A DNA stretch of 64,000 nt, from positions 31,124,580-31,188,579 of the forward strand of contig CM051510.1 in the NCBI GenBank assembly GCA_028015205.1, written 5' to 3'. Shown piece after piece: positions 35,525 to 47,964 of the stretch. The position numbers were made by a program, and so were the translations under genes. Below the pieces are notes generated by a model. The model worked only from the letters and a program-made list of their open reading frames with translations, did no database searches and was not told where the DNA came from. Position 1 is the first letter of the stretch; each line of letters starts with the position of its first letter. The stretch comes from Mytilisepta virgata. Taxonomy: Eukaryota > Mollusca > Bivalvia > Mytilida > Mytilidae.

Positions 35525-35690
35525 TATAAAAAAGGACAAATATACCAAAAGAGCAATAAAACAAAAGTAATCCATTGGACAGACAAACCCGGGAAGACAT
35601 GAACAACCACAATCACAACAAATAAACAGAAAACTAAAACAACAATGAACAACACGAACTCCTATAAAAACCAGGAGTGAACGAAATATG
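35525..35690 (-). repeat. Dispersed SINE-like repeat, copy 2
   Basis: Matches 28186-28340 across AGGACAAATATACC, ATCCATTGGACA, GGGAAGACATGAACAACCAC and CTCCTATAAAAACCAGGAGT. Strand assignment is arbitrary. Confidence 0.6.
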
Positions 35691-35812
35691 GTCCATCTAT
35701 GAACATACACAAAGTTGGATTATTATGGATCGAGATATAGTATATGACAATACTGCATAGAAATAAAATATATTCTTGACTGTAACGAAATATAATATAT
35801 TCTTTAGTGTAA

Positions 35813-38160
35813 CGAAATAAAATGCATGAAGTCAAAAAGGAAAGATGAGTTTAGGTCACAGGCTTAAATTCACAATTTTTGACTTTTATCCCTTTAATTT
35901 CTTTACAGTATATTTTCAAAAGTGAATTTGTCCTATACTATATGTAGATATGATAAGGTATTAGACTTCATTTTACAAAATTTGAGGCCGCATCCTCCCA
36001 CTTGTTAGCTCATCTGACCCAAACGGTCATGTGAGCCATTCTCATCACTTGGTGTCCGTCGTCCGTTAACTTTTACAAAATTCCCCTCTGAAACTACTGA
36101 GCCAAATAGAATTAAACTTGGCCACAAGCATCATTAGGGTATCTAGTTTAAGAAAGTTGTCCGATGACCCTGCCTGCCAACCGAAATGGCCGACATGGCT
36201 AAAAATAGAGCATAGGGGTAAACTGCAGTTTTTGCCTGATATCTCGAAAACTAAAGCATTTAGAGCAAAACTGACATGGGGTCAAAATGTTCATCAGGTC
36301 AGTATCTACCTTCCATGAAATTTTCAGATAAATCGGTCAACCATTTGTTTGGATATTGCCCCTGAATTGTTAATTGTAAGGAAATCTTGCAGTATTAGGT
36401 TATTATCTTGAATATTATTATAGATAAAGACAAACTGTAAACAGCGAAAATGTTCAACAAAGTAAGATCTACAAATAAGTCAAATGACCAAAATCATTGT
36501 TTCATCCCTTATAGGAGTTTTTGCCCTTTAAAGACGGCATCCAGAATAAACTTTCCTTTAAAGATCTTCTATGAAACAACTGGGCCAATTGAGACCGATC
36601 TTTGGTGGAATGGTCCTTGGGTGGCCCCCTTCCAAAATATGTCCGGCATCCCCGACTTCCAACCGACATGGCTGCTGTTACTAAAATAGAAAAAGGGGGG
36701 GAATTTAAAAAATCTTCTATGAAACTATAAGACCAATTGGAACCAAGTTGGCAGTAATGGTCCTTTGGAGGTCTCTTTCAAAAATATGTCCGATGACCCG
36801 GACTGTTAAATAAGATGGCCGCCACGGCCGAACTTAGTTTAACATCGGACCGTATGGGAAATTCACTCACAAATCTTGTCTAAAACCACTAAGCCAATTA
36901 GAACTCGACTTGGTAGCAATGGTCCTTAGATGGTCCTCTTTCAGAAATTTGTCCAATGACCCGGGCTGTCAACCAAGATGGCCGCCACAGCCAAAAATAG
37001 TTTTAACATAGGGCCCTATCGGAACATTCATTGAAAAATCTTGTCTGAAACCACTTGACACATTGGAGCCAGACTTGGCAGCAATGGTCCTTAGGAGGTC
37101 CTCTTTTAGAAATATGTCTGATTTTGTGGACTGTGAACCAAGATGGCCACCACAGCCGAACTTAGTTTAACATGGGACCCTATGGAAAATTCACTCCAAA
37201 ATCTTCTCGTCTGAAACTACTGCAATGGTCCTTAGATTGTCCTCTTTCAGAAATGTCAGTTCACCCGGATTGTCAACCAAGATGGCAGCCACTGCCGAAC
37301 TTAGTTAAATATAGGACCCTATAGGAAAATTCATTTAAAAAATCTTCTTGTCTGAAAGCACTTAGCCAGTTGGAACAAGACTTAGCAGAAATGGTCCTTA
37401 GATGGTGCTCTTTCAGAAATATGTCAGTTCACCTGGATTGTCAACCAAGATGGCCGCCATTTCCGAACTTGGTTACATATAGGACCCTATAGGGAAATTC
37501 AGCTAAAAATCTACTTGTCTGAAACCACTTAGCCAGTTGGAACAAGACTTAGCAGAAATAATCCTTAGATGGTTCTCTTTTAGAAATTCGTCCGTTGACC
37601 TGGACTGTCAACCAGGATGACTGCCACAGCTGAACTTAGTTTAACATAGAACCCTATAGAAAAACCAGTCAAATTGACTGCAACACTTAAATTTTTAGTC
37701 CTGCTCAAGGTGAAAAGTTAAATCCAGATGAGCGATACAGGCTCTTAAGAGCCTCTAGTTTCATATTCACACATCTGGACCTCAAATTTTGTAAAAAGAA
37801 TTCTAATACCTTATCATAGCTACATATAGTTTAGGACAATACTGTATAGAAATGAACTTTTGAAAATCTGGTCACAAGCTTTAATTCAAAATTTTTTTAT
37901 TTCACACATTTAGACCCCAAGTTTTGAAAAACGGAATTCTGAAATCGTATTGAGCCTTTACATATGGTATGACAAAATATCAATTAAAGAAAGAAAAGCA
38001 GTTTAGGTTACACCCTCAAATTCACAATTTTAGAAATCCGACCTCTATATGTACTGTAAAGAAATAAAAGGCATAAAGTCGAAAATTGTGAATTTATGCT
38101 CGTGAGCTAAACTCATCTTTCATTTTTGACTTCATGCATTTTATTTCGTTACAAAATCAT
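35813..38160. repeat. Large interrupted palindrome around an R2 element
   Basis: ACGAAATAAAATGCATGAAG and the next 90 or so bases (35813-35915) are the inverse complement of about 38045-38150. A second pair, about 35904-35996 and 37770-37850 (ATGATAAGGTATTAGA, ACAAAATTTGAGG), continues toward the centre. The R2 element 36004-37761 fills the middle. Flank repeat class unknown. Confidence 0.65.
36004..37761 (+). mobile_element. R2 element, complete (about 1.76 kb)
   Basis: The 5' head AGCTCATCTGACCC...GGTCATGTGAGC starts at 36007, then TCACTTGGTGTCCGTCGTCC. Modules of about 165 bp carry CTTGTCTGAAACCACTTAGC, TGGTCCTTAGATGGT and AAGATGGCCGCCA. The last motif starts near 36812, 36975, 37140, 37279 and 37447. 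Near the 3' end CAGATGAGC (37725-37733) is the inverse of GCTCATCTG at the 5' end. The perfect palindrome AGGCTCTTAAGAGCCT (37739-37754) and CTAGTTT follow. The best-preserved single R2 copy. Non-coding. Confidence 0.85.
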
Positions 38161-38412
38161 CACATACTGTAAATGCGAAATGAGGTTTCAGAATTTTGAT
38201 TTTTAAAAATTGGGGTCCACATGGATCAAATTTCTACAATTATGAATTTAAGCATGTGACCTTAACTCCTCTTTATTTTTTCACTTGATGCATTTAATTT
38301 ATATACAGTACTGTCACCATAAGGTTTTAGAATTTAGATTTTTTTAACTTGAGGCCCACAGTGTCGAAGTTTGACAATTGGGATTGAAACTTGTGACCTA
38401 AACTCCTTTTTA

Positions 38413-38640
38413 TCACCGCTCTGTCGAAGAAAGTTCAGGGATATAGCTATTGTCCGTCCGTCCGTCCCTTACACTTTCTTGTGACATCAACTGCTCCTTA
38501 ACCTTTGGGTTCATTTGTTCATTGGTCTACAGATAGATCTTAGTGGGTACATGCCAGTCTGATATCTGACATCTGGCATTGACCTCAATTTCATGCTTGA
38601 ATTTCAAAAATAAGAAAAGATATCTTAAGTTCGATTTTCA
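38413..38640 (+). mobile_element. R4 element, 5' fragment
   Basis: TATCACCGCTCTGTCGAAG... then GTCCGTCC repeated at 38454-38468. One module follows (CATTGGTCTACAGATAGATC, GGGTACATGCCAGTCTGA, TTGACCTCAATTTCATGC) that is homologous to the array at 43220-44310. Stops there; truncated. Confidence 0.55.
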
Positions 38641-40540
38641 TTTCAATTCATGGGATTTGACTCCGTACAGACGTTTCCTCACTAACAACTTGACGGCTGG
38701 TGGTAAAGGAGCAGGACGTGTTGGCGTAAGTCACTCTCGGTATTTGTGACGTTTTCATTGCAAGTGCTTTATTTTTTGTGTTCTCTTTTGTTGCTTGAAT
38801 TTGAAGTATTTGTTTGCCATACGAACCCTTTAGATTTTTGTTTTTTTAGAATTTGCCTATTGTCTTATTGGTTCAGTATTCTTTTGCGATAATGCATTTT
38901 AGTCTGAAAAACAACATGTTTTGATTATTACATTGGCGTGAACCAGTGCAGACAAGTCACAACTTGACGAAATATACATATACAAATATACTTCAAATTT
39001 GGTATACGATATATTGTTATGTGGTGAAATTAGAGTTTTTCTAAAGATATAATTTTATACTACTTTTCAAGCTTAATATGTTGTACAATGTACTTGACAA
39101 TCACTTGATCTCATAATTGTTTTTGGTCTAATAATCATATTTTCTTTTGCCTTTTTGCATATAATTTGCATATTTATTTTGTTTTCTGTAGTGGAATTTT
39201 GTGTACATGTGGTGAATTATGCATGTAATTGGGCGTTGCTCTCAAAAGAGTAAACGAGATATTTAACTATTTCAAAATATTTAATCAACAAATCATATTT
39301 ATTTTAATGGCAATATAATGATACATGATAGAAATATTTGTTGTCATTAATATGAGTATTGGTAGTATATAAGATATCTCCAATTTTACCTGTTTTATAT
39401 GTACATTTTTCCTTTAAATTTAGAAAAGAGTTATCCGTGAAAAAATAATCTTTGTAGAAGATCAATAATAAGAAGACAAATTTTTTTTTTATATTAAATT
39501 ATAGAAGAAAAACCCTTAAGCATGGCCAGCGACAGAGAATAAAAAAATATGTTGGAAAACACACCACAACAAGGTAAATGGAAAGTAAACAAGTGTAGAA
39601 GGCAATGCCATAGACTATTGTAAAAGGAAATAATCTGAAAATTAATACTATTGTTGCCTGCTGCAAATGCTGTCATTTAAACACTATGATTCACGTCTGT
39701 CATATTTGTAATATATGTTGCACGGATTAACCCGATGTAACACAATGATCCTCTAATATTATCCAGTAATAGCCGTTCAGTCAGATCTATTGAAGGTAAC
39801 ATTGACTCGAAATAAGGATAATGCCTATATATTTCAAAGGATAAACATGAAAATCTCAGTATACAAAATCTAATATGTTTATAACCTTGATTTCAAGAAT
39901 TGCATAGACTTCATATAAATAAAAATCCTAAAATATAGTTTCATACTGAAATTTTATGGAAGATTTTAAAGGGAGATTAAAATACGACTAGCATCATTTA
40001 TAATTTGTTTTTTGAATAATGAGGTTCAGGGAATACATACATCTATTTGGAGATGTAAAACTTCAGGATGACCTGTAAATAATTATTAATAATTCCAATA
40101 TCGTGGCTCAGTGTTTTCCCTGGAAAGCTTTTGAAGCATAGGGGAATTGATCGAAAGGATGGTGGCCATGAATTCTGAAGGATTGGGGTATAAACAACTT
40201 TTATCATATTATAAGGAATTTAAAAATGTCATAAATGGGGGCTTACAATTAATCTTCTTTCTCTTTAGATAACTGACATTTATTTTGAGAAGAATCTTGT
40301 AATCCAGATCGACCAACGGATCTGACCATGGAGTTATAAAAGAAACAAATACTGACCATTTACCTAATATCATTCAAAGCTGAAATATTTCTGTAATTCT
40401 AAACTTGCTTATCATTTATGTACCTGAATACTCGATATATCTATTTGGAGCTTACAACTCGATGATTGGAATATACTCAACCTGGTATTTCCTTATTGTA
40501 GTTTGAAGCTAGTAAACAAAGTTTAATAGAAGGATATTAC
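38641..40540. other. Spacer with one dispersed repeat
   Basis: 38641-38770 has GACGGCTGGTGGTAAAGGAG and a GTAAGT, but no frame links it to an exon. 39240-39410 is the second copy of the repeat at 30280-30500. The rest is AT-rich with nothing recognised. Confidence 0.45.
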
Positions 40541-41960
40541 TTTTTATATGACCGCAAAATTTTTGGTATGACGTTGGCGTCGTCGTCATCGTCGTCCGAC
40601 GTTCCTTTTGTGGTCATAAACCTTGTGTTTAAATTTCATAGATTTCTATTAACTTATACTAAAGTTATAGTGCGAAAACCAAATGTCTTTGGACGCCGAC
40701 GACGCCGACAATGACGACGCCAACGTCATACCAATATACGACCGCAAAAATTTTGCGGTCGTATAAAAAGGGGTAATTTTTTTTTTTTTTTGAGGGGGGG
40801 GGGGGGCAATTCTCCACAGCATATTGTATTGCACAAGAAGCAAAAAATTGAATATAAATTCAAATCATATGACCAATTCTAAGTTCTTTGATTTCAGTTA
40901 TTCTGTGTCAGAAACCTATTATGTGTCAAATATTTCAAGAAATTTTCAATTGCATAGTATTGCACAATAGCAAGAAATCTTCAATTGCACAGTATTGCAC
41001 AATAGCAAGAAATTGATATGTGTGCCCTGTTATCAAAACTTTATTATTAACAAATTCCATTGGAAATTTGCCAATAACTTTAGTTTAATGAACTTCATTG
41101 GAAATTTGCCAATATAAAATGTGCTGATGAAGCTTTTTTGTTTATCTCATCTAAACTGCTTTTAAATGATGTATATTTAAAATTTGCCATCCATGACTAT
41201 GATGTCATTTTCTATTTTAATATGTTATGGTGTATTTAAATGGGCTGTTATGGTTGCAATGTATAATTAAATGGGGGGGGGGGGGTAAATGAGAAGTTGA
41301 GGAGGGGGCAATTTTTTTCTCATTTCATATTTCATAAATTAAAAAGAAAATTTCAAATTTTTTTTAGCAAAAAAAGGGGGGGTTACAATAAATTTTATTG
41401 TTTTTTGTTTTTTTTTTGGGAGGGGGGGGGGGGGGGGTCAATGTGCAACTTCATAGTGTATTGCACAAAAGCTAAAAAAAGGGGGAAATTATTATTTTTT
41501 TTGGGGGGGAGGGAAATTCTCCACAGCATATTGTATTGCACAAGAAGCAAAAAATTGAATATAAATTCAAATCATATGACTAATTCTAAGTTCTTTGATT
41601 TCAGTTATTCTGTCTCAGAAACCTATTATGTGTCAAATATTTCAAGAAATTTTCAATTGCACAGTATTGCGCAATAGCAAGAAATTGATATGTGTGCCCA
41701 ATTTTAAATTTTAAATTGGTTATTTCTGATTTATATATAAAAACAAATAATACTGATATGGTTTGAATAGGTAAATTAAAATTTTTTAAGTTCTTAGACA
41801 ACATTCATTCTGTGTCAGAAACCTATGCTGTGTCAAATATTTATTCACAATCCAAATTCAGTATTGTATCAAGCTTGAATGTTGTGTTCATAATTGCCCC
41901 AACTACTCAGGGTTCGACATCTGCGGTCGTATCTAGCTGTGCCCAGCGGAGCATTTTATT
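40541..41960 (+). mobile_element. R1 element copy e, rearranged
   Basis: TTTTTATATGACCGC starts the element. After about 60 bases of normal 5' sequence (GGTATGACGTTGGCGTCGTC) it runs into an inverted copy of the R1 5' region at about 40603-40765. That segment ends in the complete palindrome and GCGGTCGTAT. The sequence then jumps directly to the internal GGGGTAA-T-G tract and 3' half, ending GCATTTTATT at 41960. All 160-bp and 262-bp modules are gone except the inverted piece. Confidence 0.8.
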
Positions 41961-42230
41961 TCAAATTCCTTCCATGCCCCACCCCCCAATAAAAATCAAA
42001 TGGTTGCTCCCTAATTCTTAAAAAAAGTATTGTGAATTTCTATGATTTTATGTTGAACTTTTAACTTCCAAACTTCTTTTAAACGAATTCAAAATATGAG
42101 AATGCTTGTAGCTAGATATTATGTAATATTTTTTTAGATTTTATATTAAGTTTGTAGAAAATTTTATCTTAGTATATGATGAACAATTTATAATTTTGTT
42201 TTTTTTTATATGAGTTTGTTATACATTTTT

Positions 42231-42935
42231 ATTACATTGAGTGTGGTGAAATACCGGGATTTCCGAGTGAAATCAAATCTGATAATTCACCCAGTGAAAT
42301 CGAAAGTCATATTTCACTCTAGGAAGTGGCGTAACAATAGCCGTTGCCAACGATGTTGCTATACAAACGTTGTCGTGTAGTCGCATAAAAACATAATCCC
42401 TTTTATTTTCTCGTTACATTTTATGAATACATGGAATTTGTCAATGTAATAAACAGAATAACTAATCTCGAAATTCGAATACCAAAGATCTACAACTCAT
42501 GACCGCAAAACAGTAAAAAAACAGTCATGCGCTACACGCACTCGTGAATTAATGTGTTTTTCGGTAACTTGTTGTAAAATTTTAGGTATTCGCATTTCGA
42601 GATTAGTTATAGTATAATTATTACATTGTGTGCGTTGAAATACCTGGTACTTTACCCAATGAACAAAAAAGTGATATTTACACTCTATGAAATGATGACA
42701 CAAAATCCGCCGCCAACGACGTTACTATAGAAAGGTAAAAAAGTCACAAAAGAACATAATACATTGTATTATCGCATTAAATCTTTTGAATACAATTTGA
42801 TTATTAATCTTCAAATTCGAATACAAAAAAATATACAAGTTGTGACAGAAAAACACCATTAACAGTTATGCGCTACGGGTATTCGCGAATTAATATACAT
42901 GTTTAAATCAAATCTGCATTTTCAGGTATGCATAT
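42231..42935 (+). repeat. 389-bp tandem duplication with internal hairpin
   Basis: ATTACATTGAGTGTGGTGAAATACC at 42231 recurs as a diverged copy at 42620. Shared landmarks are GCCAACGA.GTT.CTATA, CGAATAC and ATGCGCTAC..G.A.TCG.GAATTAAT. Unit 1 carries 25-bp inverted arms at 42459-42483 and 42585-42609 (24 of 25 paired). Unit 2 has lost part of this. Confidence 0.7.
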
Positions 42936-43219
42936 GAACAATTTGTTAAAGAACTAAAAAGTCCCAAAAATCACTGAATCAACACGACGATATCGTTTGA
43001 TCATCTTCATGTCATACATTTGTCATAGGGAACATTCCTGTAAAAATAAACACAATCTGCTCACTAGTTTCAGAGAAATTGTGTCCATAAAGTTTTTTGG
43101 GATATACGGACGGAAAACTGCACGGACGGACGCAGACCATAACTATGTCCCTAAAAAAAATCTTTTATGATATTGGTTAAAAGTGTGAAAAACAAAAAAT
43201 ATAATGGCTCTTTCCAAAT

Positions 43220-44365
43220 TTATTACCTCTATTCGGTCTATAGATAGTTCTTAGTAGATACATGCCAGTCTGACACCTGACTTGGGACCTTGACCTCAAT
43301 TTCATGCTTGAGTGACTTTGTCACTTTTTCGTGCTTAAGTTCACTTCTTAGCAACTAGAATACCTAGACCCACCATATTTGTTCAATAGATAGTTCTTGG
43401 TTGATACATGTCAGTCTGATGCCTGCCTTTTGACCTTGACCTTAATTTTATGGATGAGTGACTTTGTCAATTTTTCGTGGTTAAGTCCATTTCTCAGAAA
43501 CTGTAATACCTAGGCCAACCACATTTTGTCTATATATAGTTCTTACTGGTTACATGCCAGTCTGACACATTGGACCTTGACCTCTATTTCATGCTTTAAT
43601 TGACTTTGTCACTTTTCAGGGTTAAGTCAATTTCTCAGAAACTGTAATACCTAGTCCCACCATATTTGGTGTATTGATAGTTCTTGGTGGGTACATGCCA
43701 GTCTGACACTTGTCTCTGGACCTGGACCTCAATTTCATGGGTGAGTGATTTTCATCCAAGTTTGTTGACTAAGTACATTTTTCAGCCACTGTAATACCTA
43801 GACCCACCATATTTGGCCAATACATAGTTCTTAGTGGGTACTGTCAGTCTGACACCTGTCTCTGACCTCAATTTGACTTGTGTTACATTTTTGTGATTAA
43901 GGCCATTTCTCATCAACTGTATTACCTAGGCGCATCATATTTGGTCTGTAGATAGTTCTCAGTTGATATATGCCAGTCTAACACCTATTAGTTGAACTTG
44001 ACCTGGATTTCATGCCTGAGTGACTTAATACACATTTGCATGATCAGCAACTTTACTACATTTGTAACTAGACCCACAGTATTTGGTTTAAAGTTCTTAG
44101 TATATATTTGATAAAAGTTCTTAGCATATAGCCCTTTAACATCTGACACCTTACCTTTGACCTCTATTTCATGCCTGACTGACTTGTTTTACGTTTTGGG
44201 ATAATAACCATATTTGGTATATAGATAGTGCTTGGTGGCTACATGGCTGTCTGAGACCTTGACTTGAATTTCAGACTTGAGTCACATTTTCATGATTAAG
44301 TCCATTTTTTCTGCAGCACTGCTGCAGCGAAGATAAGCTTTAGCTTATCTAGCTGACGCTGTGCG
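43220..44365 (+). mobile_element. R4 element: 145-bp module array with 3' hairpins
   Basis: About seven or eight diverged modules with CCTAGACCCACCATATTTGG, TAGATAGTTCTTAGTGGGTA, CATGCCAGTCTGACACCTG and TTGACCTCAATTTCATGC. Spacing is near 146, 143, 145 and 128. The right end has two perfect hairpins: CTGCAGC-ACT-GCTGCAG (44311-44327) and AGATAAGCT-TT-AGCTTATCT (44331-44350). A GGACGGA microsatellite at 43105-43130 may be the decayed head. Non-coding. Confidence 0.7.
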
Positions 44366-45085
44366 TAAGATTTTTAACACGCTGGCAATAACTTTGTACT
44401 GAGCCATCTAACCTCTTTCTATGAATGCTTCCGCATTTTTTACTGTTTGTATTGATACAAAGTTTGAAAGTAGTGCAGTCTCCATTATCAGGGCCCCGTT
44501 CAACCTGAACCAGTCTCAGTTTTAGGCTTGTGCATTACCTGGGGACATTTTGATCTCTTTCTTTTTAAATAGATTTAATTACATAATTCTTGTACAATAC
44601 GACTCGTTATAAGCCTTTAATTTCGATGTTTACAATCCAGAAAGCGTGTATCAAAGATAGGTCAAGTCCATCACCTAATCTATTAATACGATTTGATGCT
44701 ACGTCACATCGACCAGTTGAAAATTTAAACAAGTTCATGGTCAATATCGGTCGTCACATATATGAATTCCCATGCTAAGGTGTGCTGTTGCGAGTAATCG
44801 ATACCGTAATATTTTCATGAATATTTTTGCGTATGACCAAAAAATAAATAATTTTTTGTTTCCCCAAACCGGGCGGTATCAATTTATCAGGTTAATACAC
44901 ATCTTTCTAGACTATTTAGTGTTTTTCGGAGAGGACTTATATAGGTTTAGCCTGTTGACCAATCTTATTCATGATAACTTTTATGAATCAAATATTGTTT
45001 ATATTAAATAATTATAAACAAATTCGCCTTAAAGACGGGTTTTGCAGGCGTGCATATTAATCAGATCGCGGACAATTCATCGCGC
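44366..45085. other. Spacer
   Basis: No gene recognised on either strand. Confidence 0.4.
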
Positions 45086-45442
45086 ATGCTCAGAAATAGT
45101 AAGTACACAGGAATTCACGGAGAATGTCTAAATATAAATTCTCATTATATGAATGAAAAAAAATATGCGAAGTGTGCAGTACGTTCTTATTTTAGAAAGG
45201 TACTCTGTTTTATACGGAATGGAATAAAAGAAACAACAATTAAGGTTAAGGAGAGAACACGAGGATTATTAATAAAGCCAAGGACGTATATTAGAAGGAT
45301 AGAAAACTCCCGATATCGCCTTGATAATATCCGAGAAATATCGCGAATCGCGAGAAAAAGAGATCTGCAGAAAGCTTCAGCGGGAATCGCCGCTTCAAGA
45401 TTTCTACATCAATTTTTAAGTATAAAAAGATTATATGAATAA
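45086..45442 (+). CDS. Possible basic small protein, unidentified (119 aa)
   Basis: An open frame from ATG 45086 to the stop at 45440-45442, unusually long for this AT-rich sequence. The frame is open upstream to at least 45050. The product is rich in Arg and Lys (VKERTRGLLIKPRTYIRRIE, REISRIARKRDLQK) with a predicted-looking helical C-terminus. I recognise no domain. The sequence is less AT-rich than its surroundings and has CpG-containing motifs (ATCGCG). There is no splice or promoter evidence. It could be an exon, a remnant or chance. Confidence 0.25.
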   Translation: MLRNSKYTGIHGECLNINSHYMNEKKYAKCAVRSYFRKVLCFIRNGIKETTIKVKERTRGLLIKPRTYIRRIENSRYRLDNIREISRIARKRDLQKASAGIAASRFLHQFLSIKRLYE

Positions 45443-45780
45443 TTAAAAACATATTTAGTAGAAGTTATTTTATGGTATTAAATGATTTTTCACTATAAAA
45501 ACAACATCAAACACTTATAAACATCACAATAAGAGATCATAAGTAAGGATGCCAGATGCTGCCCATGATGCTGGGAACGAGATGGCATGACCAGTCATGT
45601 TGCATTGATTTTTTAAAAATTTTATTGCATTTACTTGTATAAAAGTATTTGATTACAAGTTTAAGATAATATTTACGTTTGCATATGAAAATAGAGCGTC
45701 TTTTGTTGTGTATTTCACGTGTAATATAACATATAAACCAGTCCTTTTCGGTAAACAAAATGGCGACTTCCATAGAGAAT
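45443..45780. other. Spacer
   Basis: Nothing recognisable. Confidence 0.4.
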
Positions 45781-46385
45781 GGCCTTGTATTTTGCAGCTA
45801 AATGTGCATTTTTGGTGTGAAAAGACGCTTCTAAACTGAATGAGTTCCTTTCCTTTTATATTTTAACGTTTGCATAGCAAGTTTCAACTTTATTTGTTAA
45901 GAGGTTAGTCAAATATTGAAGTTATTGAAGCCCCCTCCATCTTTTTTGTCAAATATTTATCTATCAGAGCAGAGATGCTATTTTGCAGCTATCTTGTTGA
46001 ATATATGCTACACAATCACATATTGCATGATTTTTTCCCATTTCTATGACATTTTAACACTTGCATAGCAAATTTAAGCTTCTTATGCTGAGAATTTGAT
46101 TAGATATTGAGCTACAAAATGAACAAATTTTTAACTGCTCTATTTTGTTTCATAATATCTATCTATCAGAGCAGAGCTGTTAGTTTGCAGGTATAAGGTC
46201 CATGCACATTGCATAAAAATGCATTTCAGTAATTTTTTCCTTTCATTACATATATCTAGACTTGCAGAGAAAAAATGAGCTTCCTATTTTGGAAAATGAA
46301 TGAGATATTGCTTAAATTAATTTTCATTTTTTCCATTCTCAAAATAACTGTGAACCGGGGCAAAGCAATTAATTTGCAGCTCAAA
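45781..46385 (+). repeat. About 195-bp degenerate tandem repeat
   Basis: TTTGCAGCT (or a variant) recurs at about 45792, 45983, 46184 and 46373. Each is preceded by ATCTATCAGAGCAGAG or a relative, and linked by TTTGCATAGCAA.TTT-like segments. Old and diverged. Confidence 0.6.
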
Positions 46386-47592
46386 AGTCAATATAGGAAT
46401 GGTTTTGTGTAGTGTAGTATGATGTAGATGATGTACGAATTTATGTGTAAAAGACTGAAACAATTACCTATGTGGCAGGCTAACTAACAGACCATGTTTA
46501 TACAATCAATCATAACACCTGTAATTAACAAATGTCATGTGGCCGGGTGAACCTCGGAAGGTAAGGTGCTATTGATAATTGAATATACAGGTGCCCAGCT
46601 GAGAAAAAGATTTTTATTTGGATAGAAATGCGGTTTTAAAGATGTGATTATGCAATAAAAGTTTTATGACAACTAGACTTTATGATTTTACTAAGGTATG
46701 TCATTTAAGTTGTTTTTCAGCAGAGAAATAGTTAGACAAATAAATATATTTATTATATTTTGTATATTCCCCTAGCAATAGTTCTAAATCAAGATCAGTG
46801 TCCCAAGATAAAAAATCTGACATGTTAATAGAGTTCAAATCAAAAAATAAATAGCAGATTTGCAACTCGTTCTTTTTATGACATATTCGTGTATATTTCT
46901 CAAGATTAATTTTCTCAAATCAGCTTTGGTCATTTTGAAAGTAGACAATGACTCTTTTGGTGTAGCTTGGGTCATAGCCTTTCTAAATTGAATAGTAGAA
47001 AGGAAACTACAAAAGCTCATTATAAATAAACAACTTACAACTTACAATCTGTCAAAAAGTAGAAAGGAAACCGCACAAGCTCATCAAATGAACAACATAC
47101 AATCAGGACTAATTTATTTTTTATTATAATTAATTATAAATCATCACAGGAATTAGGAATGCATAGGTAAATGCTCAAACTAAATAATGTTTTCATCAAA
47201 TTAATCATTGTTTCTAGAAGACATTTACTATTCAATAATGAAAATGTTATAACTTTTTAATTTATACGATTTTAACGGCACTGTAAGACATATTTGATAG
47301 AATTTTTTTTTTTATATTTGTTTCTTTGGTTTTTGAACATCGAAAATAATAAACAAAGTTTTTTAAGTTAAAAACAAATGAGAGAATTTCTGTCATGATG
47401 GTGGAGACTATAGCAGTGCTAGTTGTTTACATTATCGTAACTAACCGGAAATATTTACTTGAAGCGCGCATAATTGTAGTAGTGAGTAAATACAAGTCTC
47501 ACGATACGCGATATTTTAACGAGATACCGCGAGTTACGAATCCTTGTTAGTTATACGTCCTTGATAAAGCACATGTAGTGTTTTTATAATTA
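46386..47592. other. AT-rich spacer
   Basis: No gene or RNA recognised. A local duplication of TAGTAGAAAGGAAACTACAAAAGCTCAT-like sequence lies at about 46993 and 47058. Confidence 0.4.
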
Positions 47593-47964
47593 TTAAAGTG
47601 GAACTAAAACGCTTATAGAAAGTTATTTTCATTTTATAGTACTAAAAAAACGTATAAAAACGCAAAAAAACCGATGAAATTCGGTAACTTAGTTTTCGAG
47701 ATATTAGCAAAATACTGGCCGATCGTCATTTGCACACCTGAACGATTTGTTAAAAAACTCGAATATTACTAGTCGCCGGAAGTGACGTACTGTGCGGTTC
47801 AGATCTTGTACATAAATAGGTACAGGTCATTTGCAAAGTGAAAGCAGATTCAGTTGATTGTTTATACGTTATTGGTGACAACTATCGATTGACAGTGCTT
47901 CTTATATATTCACCGACACTTGTTTGATGAAACATTGTACTTAATTTAAATCTACAATTCAACA

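Noticed and set aside
35908..35960. TTTCTTTACAG as a receptor-gene acceptor
   Set aside because: The segment belongs to an inverted repeat present again near 38050, and its exit would be phase 0 rather than 1.
38655..38735. Possible exon between CCGTACAG and GTAAGT
   Set aside because: In the needed phase 1 it hits a stop (ACT TGA) within a few codons. Only phase 2 stays open, which no neighbour supplies.
47200..47260. TTGTTTCTAG acceptor followed by a short phase-1 tail (EDIYYSIMKML, then stop) as the receptor's last exon
   Set aside because: The distance is nearly 15 kb across many repeats, and a run of 11 codons before a stop is expected by chance.
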